Shown here: positions 54,631 to 64,000 of the stretch, piece after piece
Numbering within the stretch: position 1 is the stretch's first letter
Layout: each line of letters starts with the position of its first letter
Origin: Loxodes magnus
Taxonomy: Eukaryota > Ciliophora > Karyorelictea > Loxodida > Loxodidae
Length of the DNA stretch: 64,000 nucleotides
Direction of reading: 5' to 3'
Assembly: GCA_946699065.1 (NCBI GenBank)
Contig: CAMPDV010001786.1
Coordinates: 1 to 64,000, forward strand
Position numbers and translations under genes: made by a program
The notes under the pieces: model-generated
What the model was told of the DNA's origin: nothing
Databases searched by the model: none
What the model saw: only the letters and a program-made list of their open reading frames with translations

Positions 54631-55470
54631 ATGGAGCAGAACATTAGATTAAATAAAAATCAAATAAGAAATGCTCGGAAAAAGGCTGCTTAAGTTCTTC
54701 GATAAAAAGCAAAACAATAAGAAGAATCAAGCTCCGACTCATAAGGTAAAATAATGATCGGAACTTTGCAAGCTGAGGAATTTAAATCAGATATTTCAGA
54801 GGAACTACGACAAAAGATCGAACAAATGTAAAAAATTATATCCCGATACGAAGAAACAATATATAATTAAGACTTATTAATACGGGAACTTACAACAAAC
54901 ATTGACGTGCAAAATAATGAAATGGAAATCCTTAAGAATCAGCTAATAGAAAACAAGGTAATAACGGAAGAACAACTTTGAATGTAATCGCAATAAAAAT
55001 CTTAACGTACATCAAAGATGGAAATCGAAAAAACTTTCACTCCATTATAAAGTGTTTAAGAACAGAAAGAAATTAGATATGATAATAACTTAATTAAAAG
55101 ACTAGAAAATATTGAAAATAAGCTATTTAAAAAACATATTAGTCAAAAGAAGATTAAAAAATAATGTTGATATTGCCAATCCAATTACCACTTATTAAGA
55201 AGATGCTGAGAATGAAAAAAATTAAATGAAAAGGTATAATAAAGAACATGAAGAGCATTGAATTTTCTATGGATAACTCCAACAGGAATATACAAATAAA
55301 AACTGCCTATGCGCTCTTTTGAAAGCAATCAGTGGTAACCATCCACATAAAAAAAATGGTCGCGGTATCCATCCGAGTCAAAAAAATGGCGGCAGGAACT
55401 GGTTGAAAGTCCAGAATATGCCAAAACATTTTTTTAACATTTAGTTTACTATTATTATTATTATTATTGA
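54631..55470 (+). CDS. Coiled-coil/CCHC zinc-knuckle protein 2 (gag-like), intact
   Basis: An uninterrupted frame of exactly 280 codons runs from ATG 54,631 to TGA 55,468-55,470. In order: a basic N-terminus (NQIRNARKKAAQVLRQKAKQ); an acidic/Ser stretch; a long coiled coil (residues ~55-110, EELRQKIEQMQKIISRYEE, ENKVITEEQ); a CCHC knuckle CWYCQSNYHLLRRC near residue 177; a Trp-rich basic tail (KKWSRYPSESKKWRQEL); and a poly-Tyr end coded by a (TAT)n microsatellite. It is the relative of the ORF at 47,667: both have CWYC with TGA-coded Trp and a T-P-x-G-I/Y motif downstream. It probably binds RNA or DNA and oligomerises. A poly-A run lies directly before the ATG. Domesticated Gag/ORF1-like gene or short mobile unit; host RNA-binding protein is the alternative. 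Confidence 0.75.
55320..55380 (+). repeat. Imperfect 30-bp tandem duplication inside zinc-knuckle gene 2
   Basis: ggtaaccatccacat plus an A-run and atggtcgc is followed by a diverged copy beginning ggtatccatccgagt. In the gene's frame the two copies give KKW-containing, Ser/Lys-rich segments. This patch is GC-richer than its surroundings. Confidence 0.7.
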
Positions 55471-55479
55471 GAGAGGAGT
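55463..55479 (+). repeat. 17-bp direct repeat, right copy
   Basis: A perfect copy of the repeat at 54,599-54,615. It overlaps the terminator of zinc-knuckle gene 2. Confidence 0.9.
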
Positions 55480-55499
55480 TTGAATATAGTAGATAGAAA

Positions 55500-56480
55500 G
55501 TGCATATAAAATAAAACTTAAAATACTTATTAAAGATGTAACTAATCAAATTAGTGAAAAGTATAAGGAAGAATAAAGGATTCATCTATCTTCAAAGAAA
55601 TAGGATTAAATGGAATAATTAATTATTAACAACAAAAGCATCTTTACATAGGCATATTCTACCTCAGAAGAAAACTTCGAAAATAGGTAAAGTCAGATTT
55701 CCATTAGCAAGCATTTGAGATCTTTACAAATGAAAAATTAAACTTTAAGCAGATAATAAAATTAATATTAAAATTGCAAGAAGAGATCAAGAATTTAAAG
55801 GAAAATGTAAGATATATGGAATACTTTAGCAAATAGAAAGAAATAAATATATGTCTTAGGAAGATATTTAAAAGTCTTATGAAGTGAGCAATAAAACAAA
55901 ATAGTCAATCTATATCCAACCTTAGAAGATAGAATTACAAATTTTATAAATAAATAGAAAATTAAACATTAAAAAGAAATATCTTACTAATTGAAGGACA
56001 AGTCAATCTAATATATATAGAAGGTAATTAATTTCTAAATTAGAAAAGGAGGAAGAAATAATTCTAAAAATGTAATTTAGCGAAAATATCTATATAGGAG
56101 ATGCAAAATGTTTTTGACATCCAATGAAAAAAAATAAAAAGCGACTAGAAAAAGTAAAAAACATTAAAATATAATAATGAAGAAGAACAAGGAGAGAATA
56201 AGAACAGCTTTACTTCAATAATCTAGGAGAAGTTTATAGAAATAAAACATTTACTTAAAAATAAAAATAATAAAGATTAAAAGAATAATATAATATATAA
56301 GTAAGTATAATAAGATTAACAAAGGAAAGCTAATTATCAAGAGAACTAAATAAGATTTTAAAATATTGGAAAAAGACTTTTTAAATATTTATTTTGCCTC
56401 CAGACAATGGAATTTAGTTTAAACGAAGTAGAAATTCCTTCAAACAGAAATACTAGCCACTATACTACCTCGGATCTTAT
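55500..56480 (+). pseudogene. Probable third, degraded coiled-coil gene of the zinc-knuckle type
   Basis: It opens with a soluble frame (DVTNQISEKYKEEQRIHL, then MEQLIINNKSIFTQAYSTSE) and after a frame change gives a coiled coil (LQEEIKNLKENVRYMEYFSK near 55.8 kb). Near 56.11 kb comes KCFWHPMKKNKKRLEK, at the position where the relatives carry the knuckle, but without the C-C-H-C set. A weak C-terminal match to the gene 54,631 may follow. It starts directly after the right 17-bp repeat. Confidence 0.4.
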
Positions 56481-56577
56481 AATATATTCTATAAAAAGTT
56501 TAAATATAACTTAAGTTTATAAAATGTAATAAAAAAGTTTATAAGATATAAATAATAATTTAATATATATATTATAA

Positions 56578-56651
56578 GCCTCCGTAGCTCAATAGGTTAG
56601 AGCGTTTGGCTGTTAACCAAAAGGTCGGTGGTTCAAGTCCACCCGGTGGCG
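56578..56651 (+). tRNA. tRNA-Asn (GTT)
   Basis: A complete cloverleaf: acceptor GCCTCCG/CGGTGGC with one T-T opposition at the fourth pair, D arm GTAGCTCAATAGGTTAGAGC, anticodon stem TTGG/CCAA with loop CTGTTAA giving anticodon GTT, and T arm with GGTTCAAGTCC. A and B boxes fit RNA polymerase III. No intron and no encoded CCA. Confidence 0.95.
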
Positions 56652-56657
56652 TTTTTT
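56652..56657 (+). terminator. RNA polymerase III terminator
   Basis: A T6 tract immediately after the discriminator base of tRNA-Asn. Confidence 0.9.
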
Positions 56658-56811
56658 AGATATCATTTAAAAGTTTTGATGTAAAAATATTTATTTTAGA
56701 TAAAGAAATATGTGAGTAATAAGGTTGATGTAGAAAAGTTTCATAAATATTTTTGCAATAATGACTTAAGATTTTTGTATTGTTTAAATATCGGAAAAAT
56801 AAAAGAAAAAT

Positions 56812-57385
56812 TCAGAGGCCGGGGATTGAAACTGGGTCGTCTGCGAGACAGGCAAGTTCTAGTTGTTCAATTTCCATCATTATTGGTGCTTATTATTGAT
56901 TCGCTTCTTTTCGATCTTATTATTTATGAACAAAAATGCATTTTTCATTTTAAAAACTTCCTTCTTTTGTTGTTCTCCTAGGATTTCTATATCCCCATTG
57001 ATCTTTAAAGTTACTCTTGTTTAATCTATAATCCTTTATGGGGAAAATCAACTTCGAAATGATCCTAAAACTTTCTGCCCTTATAGGCTTTAGTCGCCCA
57101 TTCTTTATATGCTTTTCCTTTCATCTTGTAAGTAACCAAGTGAGCGCAGGAATTACTCTCGCCATATCTTCCCTAGTCATTCCTAAAATCAGTTCCTTGA
57201 TGAGATCCCCAAGATATATGTAAGAATTTAATGTTGTGATTCTTGGCTGTCACTATCCTTCTTCTTTTATAGCAGGTTCTCAGCTGATGCAGTTGCATGT
57301 TAATCTTCTTAGATTATCTAGGAGTGATTATTTGTAATTACTCTTATGTGACTTTAATTGAAGAATCTATTTTAAAAGAAGACAT
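56812..57385 (-). CDS. Unknown small protein, relatively GC-rich
   Basis: On minus, ATG 57,385 opens MSSFKIDSSIKVTQEQLQII followed by basic sequence (TCYKRRRIVTAKNHN). From about 57,230 a frame one base away carries strongly protein-like sequence: LGDLIKELILGMTREDMARV, IPALTWLLTRWKEKHIKNG, DQWGYRNPRRTTKEG, and finally MEIEQLELACLADDPVSI before TGA 56,812-56,814. A short intron or one-base indel must lie between the two halves. The codons are richer in G and C than in neighbouring genes. No family is recognised. The end of this gene mimics a tRNA T-arm by chance. Confidence 0.5.
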
Positions 57386-57706
57386 GAATAAGAAAGTTGT
57401 GGTATTTTTCTTCATTTTTTCTTCCTCATCTTTTTCTTAGAGGTTATGTAAAAGCACTTTTTGAAAATTCTATCATTAAAAAGATTAAGCCTAATTATAA
57501 AATAATTATAAAACTACTTTAATTTTAAATTATTAAATCATTTTATATTAAATTATCACATATAAACCTATTTATTGAACCATTTTTAATGATATTCTCC
57601 CTTTAAACATTTTAACTATTTCTTCCATAAAAATGTTTATAATATTTAAATTTAAAATTTTAGATTAGTAATGTACTTTATTAAAGTCTAAATGTATTTA
57701 TCTTTC

Positions 57707-58621
57707 TCAAAGTTTAGTCCACATTTCACTTCTTAAATCGTAACTTAACAGTGAATCATCACTTCTGTATTAGTAAACTAGATTCCCACTTCATATTGGC
57801 TAAGTAAAATCACTTGAGCTATGTACTGGATATTTTTAACCTTTAACCTATATTGTTTTAAAATCGAATATCTAAGTATCTATAGGATTAAGATTAGAAT
57901 AAATAAGATAAGATTTTATTTAAGGAATGAAAATAGCAGAAGTTTGTACTTTTCTTGTTATTACTTAATCACATATATTTCATTCGTTTCTTCTTTAATC
58001 GAACACCTATATTGTATCTTGGCCTCCTTTTTTATTATTTCAACCTCCGAAAATATAAATTTTTTAATAACTGTAATCGCATCCAAAAAGATTTACTGGG
58101 TTTTTAATTGGCTAAATGATTCTAAAACTTTTGCTTTTTATATCGAAAACTTCACACTCAAATATATCTCTTTTTTATCTCCCAGATAATATATAAATTA
58201 AGTTTCTTTTATTAAATTTAGTTTTGTGGAAGTATCTTTGGAATTACATCTAATAATTCTAAATTTTATCTTTGGAGTTTATATCGAATCTCTTTCATTC
58301 TATACTATGTGAGCCAGATATTACTAAAGTATTCGAAGTTATTTATTCTATTGAAGTAGCATGATAATAAAGGCTTTGTGCATCAATTTTCTCTTCTTAA
58401 AATTGTTTGGCTTTAATGTTATAGTTCTTTCTTATATTTGAATTATATTTAAAAGTAACTATATCTGTAAAGTTTTTTAGATAGCTTAGATTTGAGCAGA
58501 CTTCATATTTAACAATTCCTATTCCAAATTTAGATAGAATTTAGATATCTTGATTACATTAGATTGATCTTAAAAGTTTTCTAAGGTAAAGGATTTTAAT
58601 GCATTAGTTTTCACTTAGCAT
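57707..58621 (-). CDS. Kelch-like repeat protein (paralog D, intact)
   Basis: An uninterrupted frame of exactly 305 codons runs from ATG 58,621 (MLSENQCIKILYLRKLL) to TGA 57,707-57,709. After a soluble N-terminus come kelch-type blades: LVISGSHSIEWKRFDINS, LIYILSGR with CEVFDIKSKSF, VNLFGCDYSYQKIYIFGGW followed by QVFDQRRNEWN, TQIFDFKTIQVKG, and VYQYRSDDSLLSYDLRSE ending at KL. Kelch blades form a beta-propeller used for protein binding; the partner is unknown. Four Trp (EW, GGW, NEW, IW) are TGA and many Gln are TAA/TAG, yet the last TGA ends the family alignment. Three broken paralogs lie on plus at 47.4, 51.5 and 52.9 kb. The LINE ends only about 60 bp upstream of the ATG. Confidence 0.85.
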
Positions 58622-58739
58622 TTTATTTATAATTTTAAAAGTTAATAATCATTTAAATAAAATCCACGTAATAAATAAAAAAACTTAATTATAGAGTGTG
58701 TAGCACCTCGTTGATGAGTAGCTCTTTCCATATCTCAAT

Positions 58740-61700
58740 ATATTACTGTTTTTTCAAGTAAGCCTTCAGGTAATAAAAATTATTTCCTTATTAGTTACAT
58801 ATCTTCCTCATTTTCCTCAACATTATCTCTTATTCTTCTTTCTTCTATCTATTAAGCTTTATTATATCTTTATTGCAAGCTTAATTTATTTTTTCTTACA
58901 TATCTTACTAATTTTCATTTCTAATTCTTTTCTTCTTTATCAAGCTTTTATACATTCATAATAATTATCCTTTTCCTGCTCTATAGTCTTTTACTATTTC
59001 TTTATTCATTCAATTTTCTTTCTATTTATCCTTTTTTCTAATATATTTTTTATATAATCTTTTATTATCAAGTCAGCTGAACTCTTTTTAGGTTCTAATG
59101 AATTTTTTGAATTTGGCCGTACCTCATATTATATCAAATAGTTCCATTCCTTATCTCTCTACTCCTATAGCTCTTAGATTTCAAAACATATTTATCTTCC
59201 TTCTTTGTATTCTGCACATTTTTCTATGATATGCCTTTCATTTTCTCTTGCCTCATTACAGAAAGGGCATTGACTTGCCACACAAGATGTTTTTCTTTAA
59301 GGAATCCTATCTTCTATTACATCTCGTTCTTATTCTAAATATGTAACTTATTTCTTCTTCTCTATTTTTATTCTATCTTGGATAGTAGGGTGGTCCTACT
59401 ACATATTCATCAAAATATATTTTTCTATATTGTAATGTTGCTATCATTTACTCCATTCTTTCTCTATCTTCTACGTATACTCTATATTCTCATATTACAC
59501 GATTAGTGTTTTTCTTTCCTTTTTAATTGCTGCATCATCTATAAATATTTCTTTGTCTTCAACTTTTAATTCTAATTTTATTGCTGTGCAATATTTTTCA
59601 TATATAAAATTCTCTTCTTTACTTAGGTCGATCATTATTCCGTCTACTTTTTTCTTTAGTTTCCTATTAATTTGCCTCTTAATCTCAGCATTTTTTGTCA
59701 TAGATAATGCTTAAATTTCATAAACTGCAATTCATGTTCTAACATCTCATTTTGCACTTAAAAAGGGGTATCTATGATTATTCGTAAAGACCTTCTCTAT
59801 AATATTTCTAATTTCTCCATTATTTATTTTCCTACAAATTATTCGCAATATGAGATCACTTCTGTCCCATAACTGAAAACTGAGCTTACGAAGGATTTTA
59901 TCATTATTCTTCATTATATGGTGTTAATCCCTTATTCATTGCTATTTTTTCCAATATTCATGCATTTTTATGCTGCTTCTAGTCTAGCTCCATGTGTTTT
60001 TCAAAACTGATGTTCTCTTCTATTATATGACCTAGGTACTAAAAGGTCGTAACTCTTTCGATCCATAAATTTCCCATCTCAATAGTATTTCCAATACTTT
60101 CTCAGTTACTATTTTCTGCTGATTTTCACACTATTCATTTTGCTTTATCTGCAATTTCCAATTTATCTTTTCTGCCCATTAGGTTAAATTTTCTATTACT
60201 TCCTCTAATTATTCCCATTCACTTATTAAGGGTAGGTTATCTGCATATGCAAAACATCCTACATATATTTCTTATGTTCATCCCTCTTCATTTTTATAGT
60301 CTATCGTAATTCCTAGCTTTTAATCTTCCAAGCTATGGAAAAGTTTGCTATTATCAAGCTAAATAATCTCATCGACGCTATGCTTCCCTGTTTTAGCCCT
60401 TTATTTGTCGCGAATGATTTTGCTATTTAATCATTAAATTTCAGTTTAATTTCTTCTTCGCTGAAGAAGTTTTCTAGAAGTTTAATTATCTATTCCTGTA
60501 CTTTTAGATTGTTTAGGATTTCTCATATATCTTCTTTACACTGATTCATAATCTTTCTTAATATTAACAAGCATTACAAAAACATCTTTTTTGTTCCGCA
60601 TTGATTATTCCTATACTGTTCTTAGATTGAAGATTCATAGTCCCATGACTTATCTTTTTTGAAACCATATTAATATTCGCTTTCATCATTATGTAGATAT
60701 CCTTACAATTGACTAGAAAATTCGAGTGTCTACAATTTTTAAAGCATGATTCAATAAAGAGATTGGTCTATAGTTTATCGGGTTCGTCTATCCTCCTTTT
60801 TTTTATATTAGTTTTATGTATTATTATTTCATCTCCTAAGGTATTACTCCCTCTTAAATCTTCTTAGCTATTATTTTTCGAGTTACTTCAATTGATTTTT
60901 TCCCGCTTATTAAAATTGCTCCTACTTATATTTCATCAGGTCCTGGTGCTTTTATTTCTCCAATTAGTTAATGTTTTCTCAAATTTCATATTCATTTATC
61001 ATTATTTGTCTCTTGCTTTATAATTTATTTAGTATCATATTATCGCCATCTTCATATAACTGCTATCATTCGTCCCTGAAAGTCTTAACATCTTCTTTTG
61101 ATAAGGGTACTCACTAATTATTTTTTCTATTAAGCAGGCTTTTTAGTTTCTTCCACATTTCTTTCAGGATTCCTTTATTTACGTTGTCCATAAATAGGTT
61201 AAGTTAATTTTTTTATCTTTTTTTCTTGATTAAATTATTTTTGTCTTACTCTTTGATATTCTCTATATTTCTAGCTTTATTGATTTTCATTTATTTCTTC
61301 GTTGTTCTTTATCCTTTATTTTATTTGTTTGCTACGTTTTCTGAATTTTTTATTACATTATTTTGTTGCTTCTGAGTATTTAAATATCCTAAATTTTATA
61401 TTTTAACTGTTGTACATACCATTTAAACTCCTTCTTATATGTTATATCTTATGTCTTTTTCTTTCATCATTTATAAGTATATGTACCGTTTAGTAGTTAT
61501 CGATTTCTTCTTCTATGATATTTCTTGCATAAATCTTTCAAATTTTTTGTAGATCTCTTTTTCTTTAATAGTAGGTAATTTATTTTTGTTATTTTTAATG
61601 GTTTTCTAACTTCTTTAGCAATCTTTTCCTTTATTATACCGGGTCTATAATCTCCTATTACGTATGAATAATAAAAATCACTTTTTATCACAATTTTTCT

Positions 61701-62185
61701 CATTATATCTTCATTTAAAAAGTAATCTATTCTATATTCATTGTTTTAGTGTACAAAAGTACCTATTTCAATGGGTCTAGGCACATTAAATTATTCTGTT
61801 CCATGAACTGTAGCATTCTCTTACCAGCTGAGTTTGTTTTCTTCGGTAACCATTACTCTATATGCACATTTTAATCTCCTATGATCATTACATTAAGTCT
61901 TTTTTCTGTTGCTTATAGTTTGAATTCGTTCACTAAGTTATAGAATGTCTCATATTATTAGCTGTCTCTTGCCACAGGTGTATATATATTTATTACTGTC
62001 AGTTTTTTCATTATTTCAATGACCATCACTCTCGCTCCTCTAAAAAGCGTCATTTGGTTGATTTCATTCTACATTTCTCTAATCTCCTTAAATATGTCGT
62101 TTCTAATATAGAATATATTTATTTCTATATCCTGCTATATTACACATATCTTTTAATCTTTAATCTAAATCTCTTAAATTGCCAT
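58740..62185 (-). pseudogene. LINE ORF2: endonuclease-reverse transcriptase, broken
   Basis: From ATG 62,185 the endonuclease reads VINIYTPVARDSQQYETFYN, LNVMIIGDQNVHIE and, in a shifted frame near 61,740, RIDYFLNEDI and IGDYRPGII (the usual I-D-Y and S-D-H-R-P positions, with G for S and Y for H). Reverse transcriptase motifs: EIKAPGPDEIQVGAI at about 60,930-60,960 and the catalytic block CFAYADNLPLI at about 60,235-60,255, where the second Asp is Asn. A C-terminal zinc finger CVASQCPFCNEARENERHII followed by EKC lies at about 59,230-59,290. The endonuclease nicks target DNA and the transcriptase copies RNA from the nick. The catalytic change and at least one frameshift make this copy dead. 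Confidence 0.85.
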
Positions 62186-62259
62186 TATACGATGATTTTT
62201 TGAATCAATGAATTTGATATGTGCCCCTTTTGCACTTCTAACTCCCCTAACATTTACTG

Positions 62260-63840
62260 TCCCTATTTTTATGACTTATTCTTATTCTTCTTTTTTCACT
62301 CATCTCCTCTGCTTCTTCATCACCACTTTCTTCATTTTATTCATCTTCCTTCTCCACCTTTCTTTCATCCTATCTATCATTCTCTGCTTCTATATTATTT
62401 TCATTATTAATTCTTTCCCCTTTTTTATCTTTTTCCACTTATTATCTATCTTTTCCTTCTTCTTATTTATTCTAGTCTTCTTCTTTTGCCTTTTCCTATT
62501 AATTAATTGTTGTTGGATAATTGTTTATTTTCTTTTCTTTTCTTAGTATAGTAAATTCTAATTAAAGTTTGTTTCGGTTTTCTTCTTACTTCTCAATTTT
62601 ATCTTGTATTTTATTATTTTTCTTCTTAAACTTGTTCTATTTCTTTATACTTTTTTTCTTTATTTAAGCTTTTCCTTACATACTCCATTACGCTATTTTT
62701 TTGTTTCTTATTTCTTCTATTAGGGTTTAGCGTTTTTACCATCACTTATCCTATCCTTTTCTCTGATTTTTATATTATATCTTATTATATAGTTGATTGC
62801 TTTCTATTTCGTTTAGTTTTTGAATATTTCTCTATTCTTCTACCTTACATATATCCAATTCCATTTTTGATGAAAAATAATTATTATTTATTCATTTAAC
62901 ATGAAAATTTTTATTATTTGATTGTTTAGTTGTTTTAATAATTTTTCTATTCTCCTCAAATTATTTTCTTCTCTTCTTCTCTTCTTCCCTTGCTTCCTCT
63001 ATAATCATTTATTCTCCTTCTTCAATTATCCTCTTATTTGCTTTTAAATCTGGCTTTTTTATTGTTAATTTTATCTTTCATGCATCTCTAATTCTCTTGC
63101 ATGTAGTATTTTCGTTTTTGCAGCTTCCACCCTTCTACATTGTTGGTCGGTGTGCCTTTTCAATTTGCATAGATAGCAGATAAAATTTACTGGGTGCTGT
63201 ATCATTTTGTTTCCATTCAGGTCTATTACTTCTGATATCCTCTTTACTTCATCTATATCCTGTAAATCTAAGTACACTACACTATTACCTGTTAGCATTT
63301 TTGTGCTTGGATATGTATGCTATACCTCTAGGTTTTTCATATTACCTCATTTTCTCCATTAATTCCTTCGTGCTTAAATATTCGTTTATTTTGAAGTAAA
63401 CTGGGTAGTTATGAATGCCAAAGTTTTCTAATTAGTTTCTTGCTTGAATAGGAAAAATCTAACACCTTTGAATGTTCATTTCCTGAATTAAACGAATTGC
63501 TAGTGTCTTTTTCATCATTGAAGTCCAAATATACTATTCCGTTTTTTGTAGCAATTAATTTGGCCATGCTTGTCCATACTCGCTCCATATTTGATTCCTA
63601 AGTCACTTCTTCGTCTTTGACTTTTTTCTCTACTAAATCAGTATATTCCAGATAGTGGTTAAAATAAACTACGGTCGTCATATCTGATAGATCATCATAT
63701 TCATTTTAGTAGATTCTTACCATTTAGTCTTCAGGTACGTTAGCTGAAATAGTTTGTTCACTTTTTGTTAAATTATTGCTTAGGTTGTGATTTTTTTTAC
63801 CATTTCATTCTTTTCTTATTTTATGCTCTTCCTTTTATTG
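62260..63840 (-). pseudogene. LINE ORF1: nucleic-acid-binding protein with CCHC knuckle, broken
   Basis: The N-terminal part reads YDDLSDMTTVVYFNHYLEYT and LIATKNGIVYLDFNDEKDTS near 63.5 kb, then INEYLSTKELMEKMRQYEK and, in another frame, MLTGNSVVYLDLQDIDE (63,298 down). A CCHC knuckle CYLCKLKRHTDQQC lies at 63,137-63,178, followed by long charged Gln/Lys/Glu-rich sequence. The arrangement N-terminal domain, knuckle, basic tail matches LINE ORF1 RNA chaperones. There are at least two frame changes. The plus-strand hydrophobic ORFs at 62.2-62.5 kb are antisense shadows of its tail. Confidence 0.75.
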
Positions 63841-63899
63841 AAGTCTATCCAATTATAGATAAAATGATATCCTTTTCCCGTTGAGTGTATTATTATATA

Positions 63900-64000
63900 T
63901 AAATAAATAGGGAGGAGCTGCTTCCAACTGAGCTGACTTATACTCTAGCACCAGGAAGTACCCATGGACGAAGAACCAATCAAAAATCTTGGTAGGAGCT
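63900..64000 (-). other. LINE 5'-proximal region at window edge
   Basis: The last 100 bases are GC-richer than the surroundings. They contain the 14-mer shared with the GC island at 41.74 kb, in the same orientation. It may be LINE 5' UTR; the element is cut by the window edge. Confidence 0.4.

Larger units (their letters stand above)
58681..63950 (-). mobile_element. LINE-type non-LTR retrotransposon with APE endonuclease, decayed
   Basis: The minus strand shows, in order, an ORF1 with a CCHC knuckle, an apurinic-type endonuclease, a reverse transcriptase and a C-terminal zinc finger, then a 3' tail with TTTATTT-type repeats at 58,681-58,730. This is the layout of L1/Tx1-like and related LINEs. 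It reads with the host code (TAA/TAG as Gln), for example in the endonuclease motif MIIGDQN. Frame changes in ORF1 and the endonuclease, and YADN in place of YADD, indicate an inactive copy. The 5' end is near or beyond the right edge of the window. The 3' tail is shared with the SINE-like element at 27.3 kb. Confidence 0.9.

Noticed and set aside
56806-56880. tRNA-like sequence on minus (T-arm and anticodon-like hairpin)
   Set aside because: The stems pair poorly and the sequence is the coding end of a small protein gene that stops at TGA 56,812.
62208-62546. Two overlapping hydrophobic plus-strand ORFs
   Set aside because: They are antisense to the charged tail of LINE ORF1.
1-64000. Mitochondrial or bacterial origin, or a Euplotes-type code
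   Set aside because: A LINE, polymerase III tRNA genes and large multidomain eukaryotic proteins rule out the first two. TAA/TAG as Gln with TGA as Trp does not fit Euplotes, where TGA is Cys and TAA/TAG are stops.

Overview
What it is. The window is very AT-rich eukaryotic DNA whose genes make sense only with a ciliate nuclear code in which TAA and TAG are glutamine and TGA is tryptophan inside genes but a terminator at gene ends (the karyorelictid type, NCBI code 27; a Loxodes-like species is my best guess). The proof is internal. In 21 WD40 units the invariant Trp of the W-N-L motif is written TGA and the preceding Gln positions are TAA. In four kelch paralogs, homology stops exactly at one shared TGA although earlier TGAs are Trp. 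Standard-code ORFs are therefore mostly shadows. Because no codon is an absolute stop, I chose frames by homology and composition, and several gene bodies remain uncertain.

Layout. 1-11,490 is a G-poor satellite of about 107 bp per unit that runs off the left edge. 11.5-15.7 kb is AT-rich with no gene seen. 15.7-20.5 kb (minus) is a WD40-repeat/polycystin-TRP-like channel with a coiled-coil tail. 20.5-27.4 kb holds AT-rich spacer, a weak coding-like stretch and a SINE-like element. 28.6-36.6 kb (minus) is one giant gene of unknown function. 38.5-40.6 kb holds coding-like pieces on plus, and 41.6-41.9 kb is an isolated GC-rich island. 44.3-47.4 kb (minus) is the C-terminal part of a ciliate beta-helix/cysteine-rich/multi-TM surface protein. 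47.4-58.6 kb is a cluster built from four kelch-like paralogs (one intact, three broken), two or three coiled-coil/zinc-knuckle genes, a tRNA-Asn, a decayed tRNA-Thr and small orphan genes. 58.7 kb to the right edge is a decayed APE-type LINE on minus.

How it fits together. The kelch cluster is the most dynamic part. One zinc-knuckle ORF sits inside a kelch paralog that is uninterrupted in its sister copy. The second intact zinc-knuckle ORF is flanked by perfect 17-bp direct repeats. This suggests a small mobile or recently copied gag-like gene with no visible polymerase. The LINE and the SINE-like element share a 3' tail, as expected for a LINE and the parasite it mobilises. The LINE itself reads with the host's reassigned codons.
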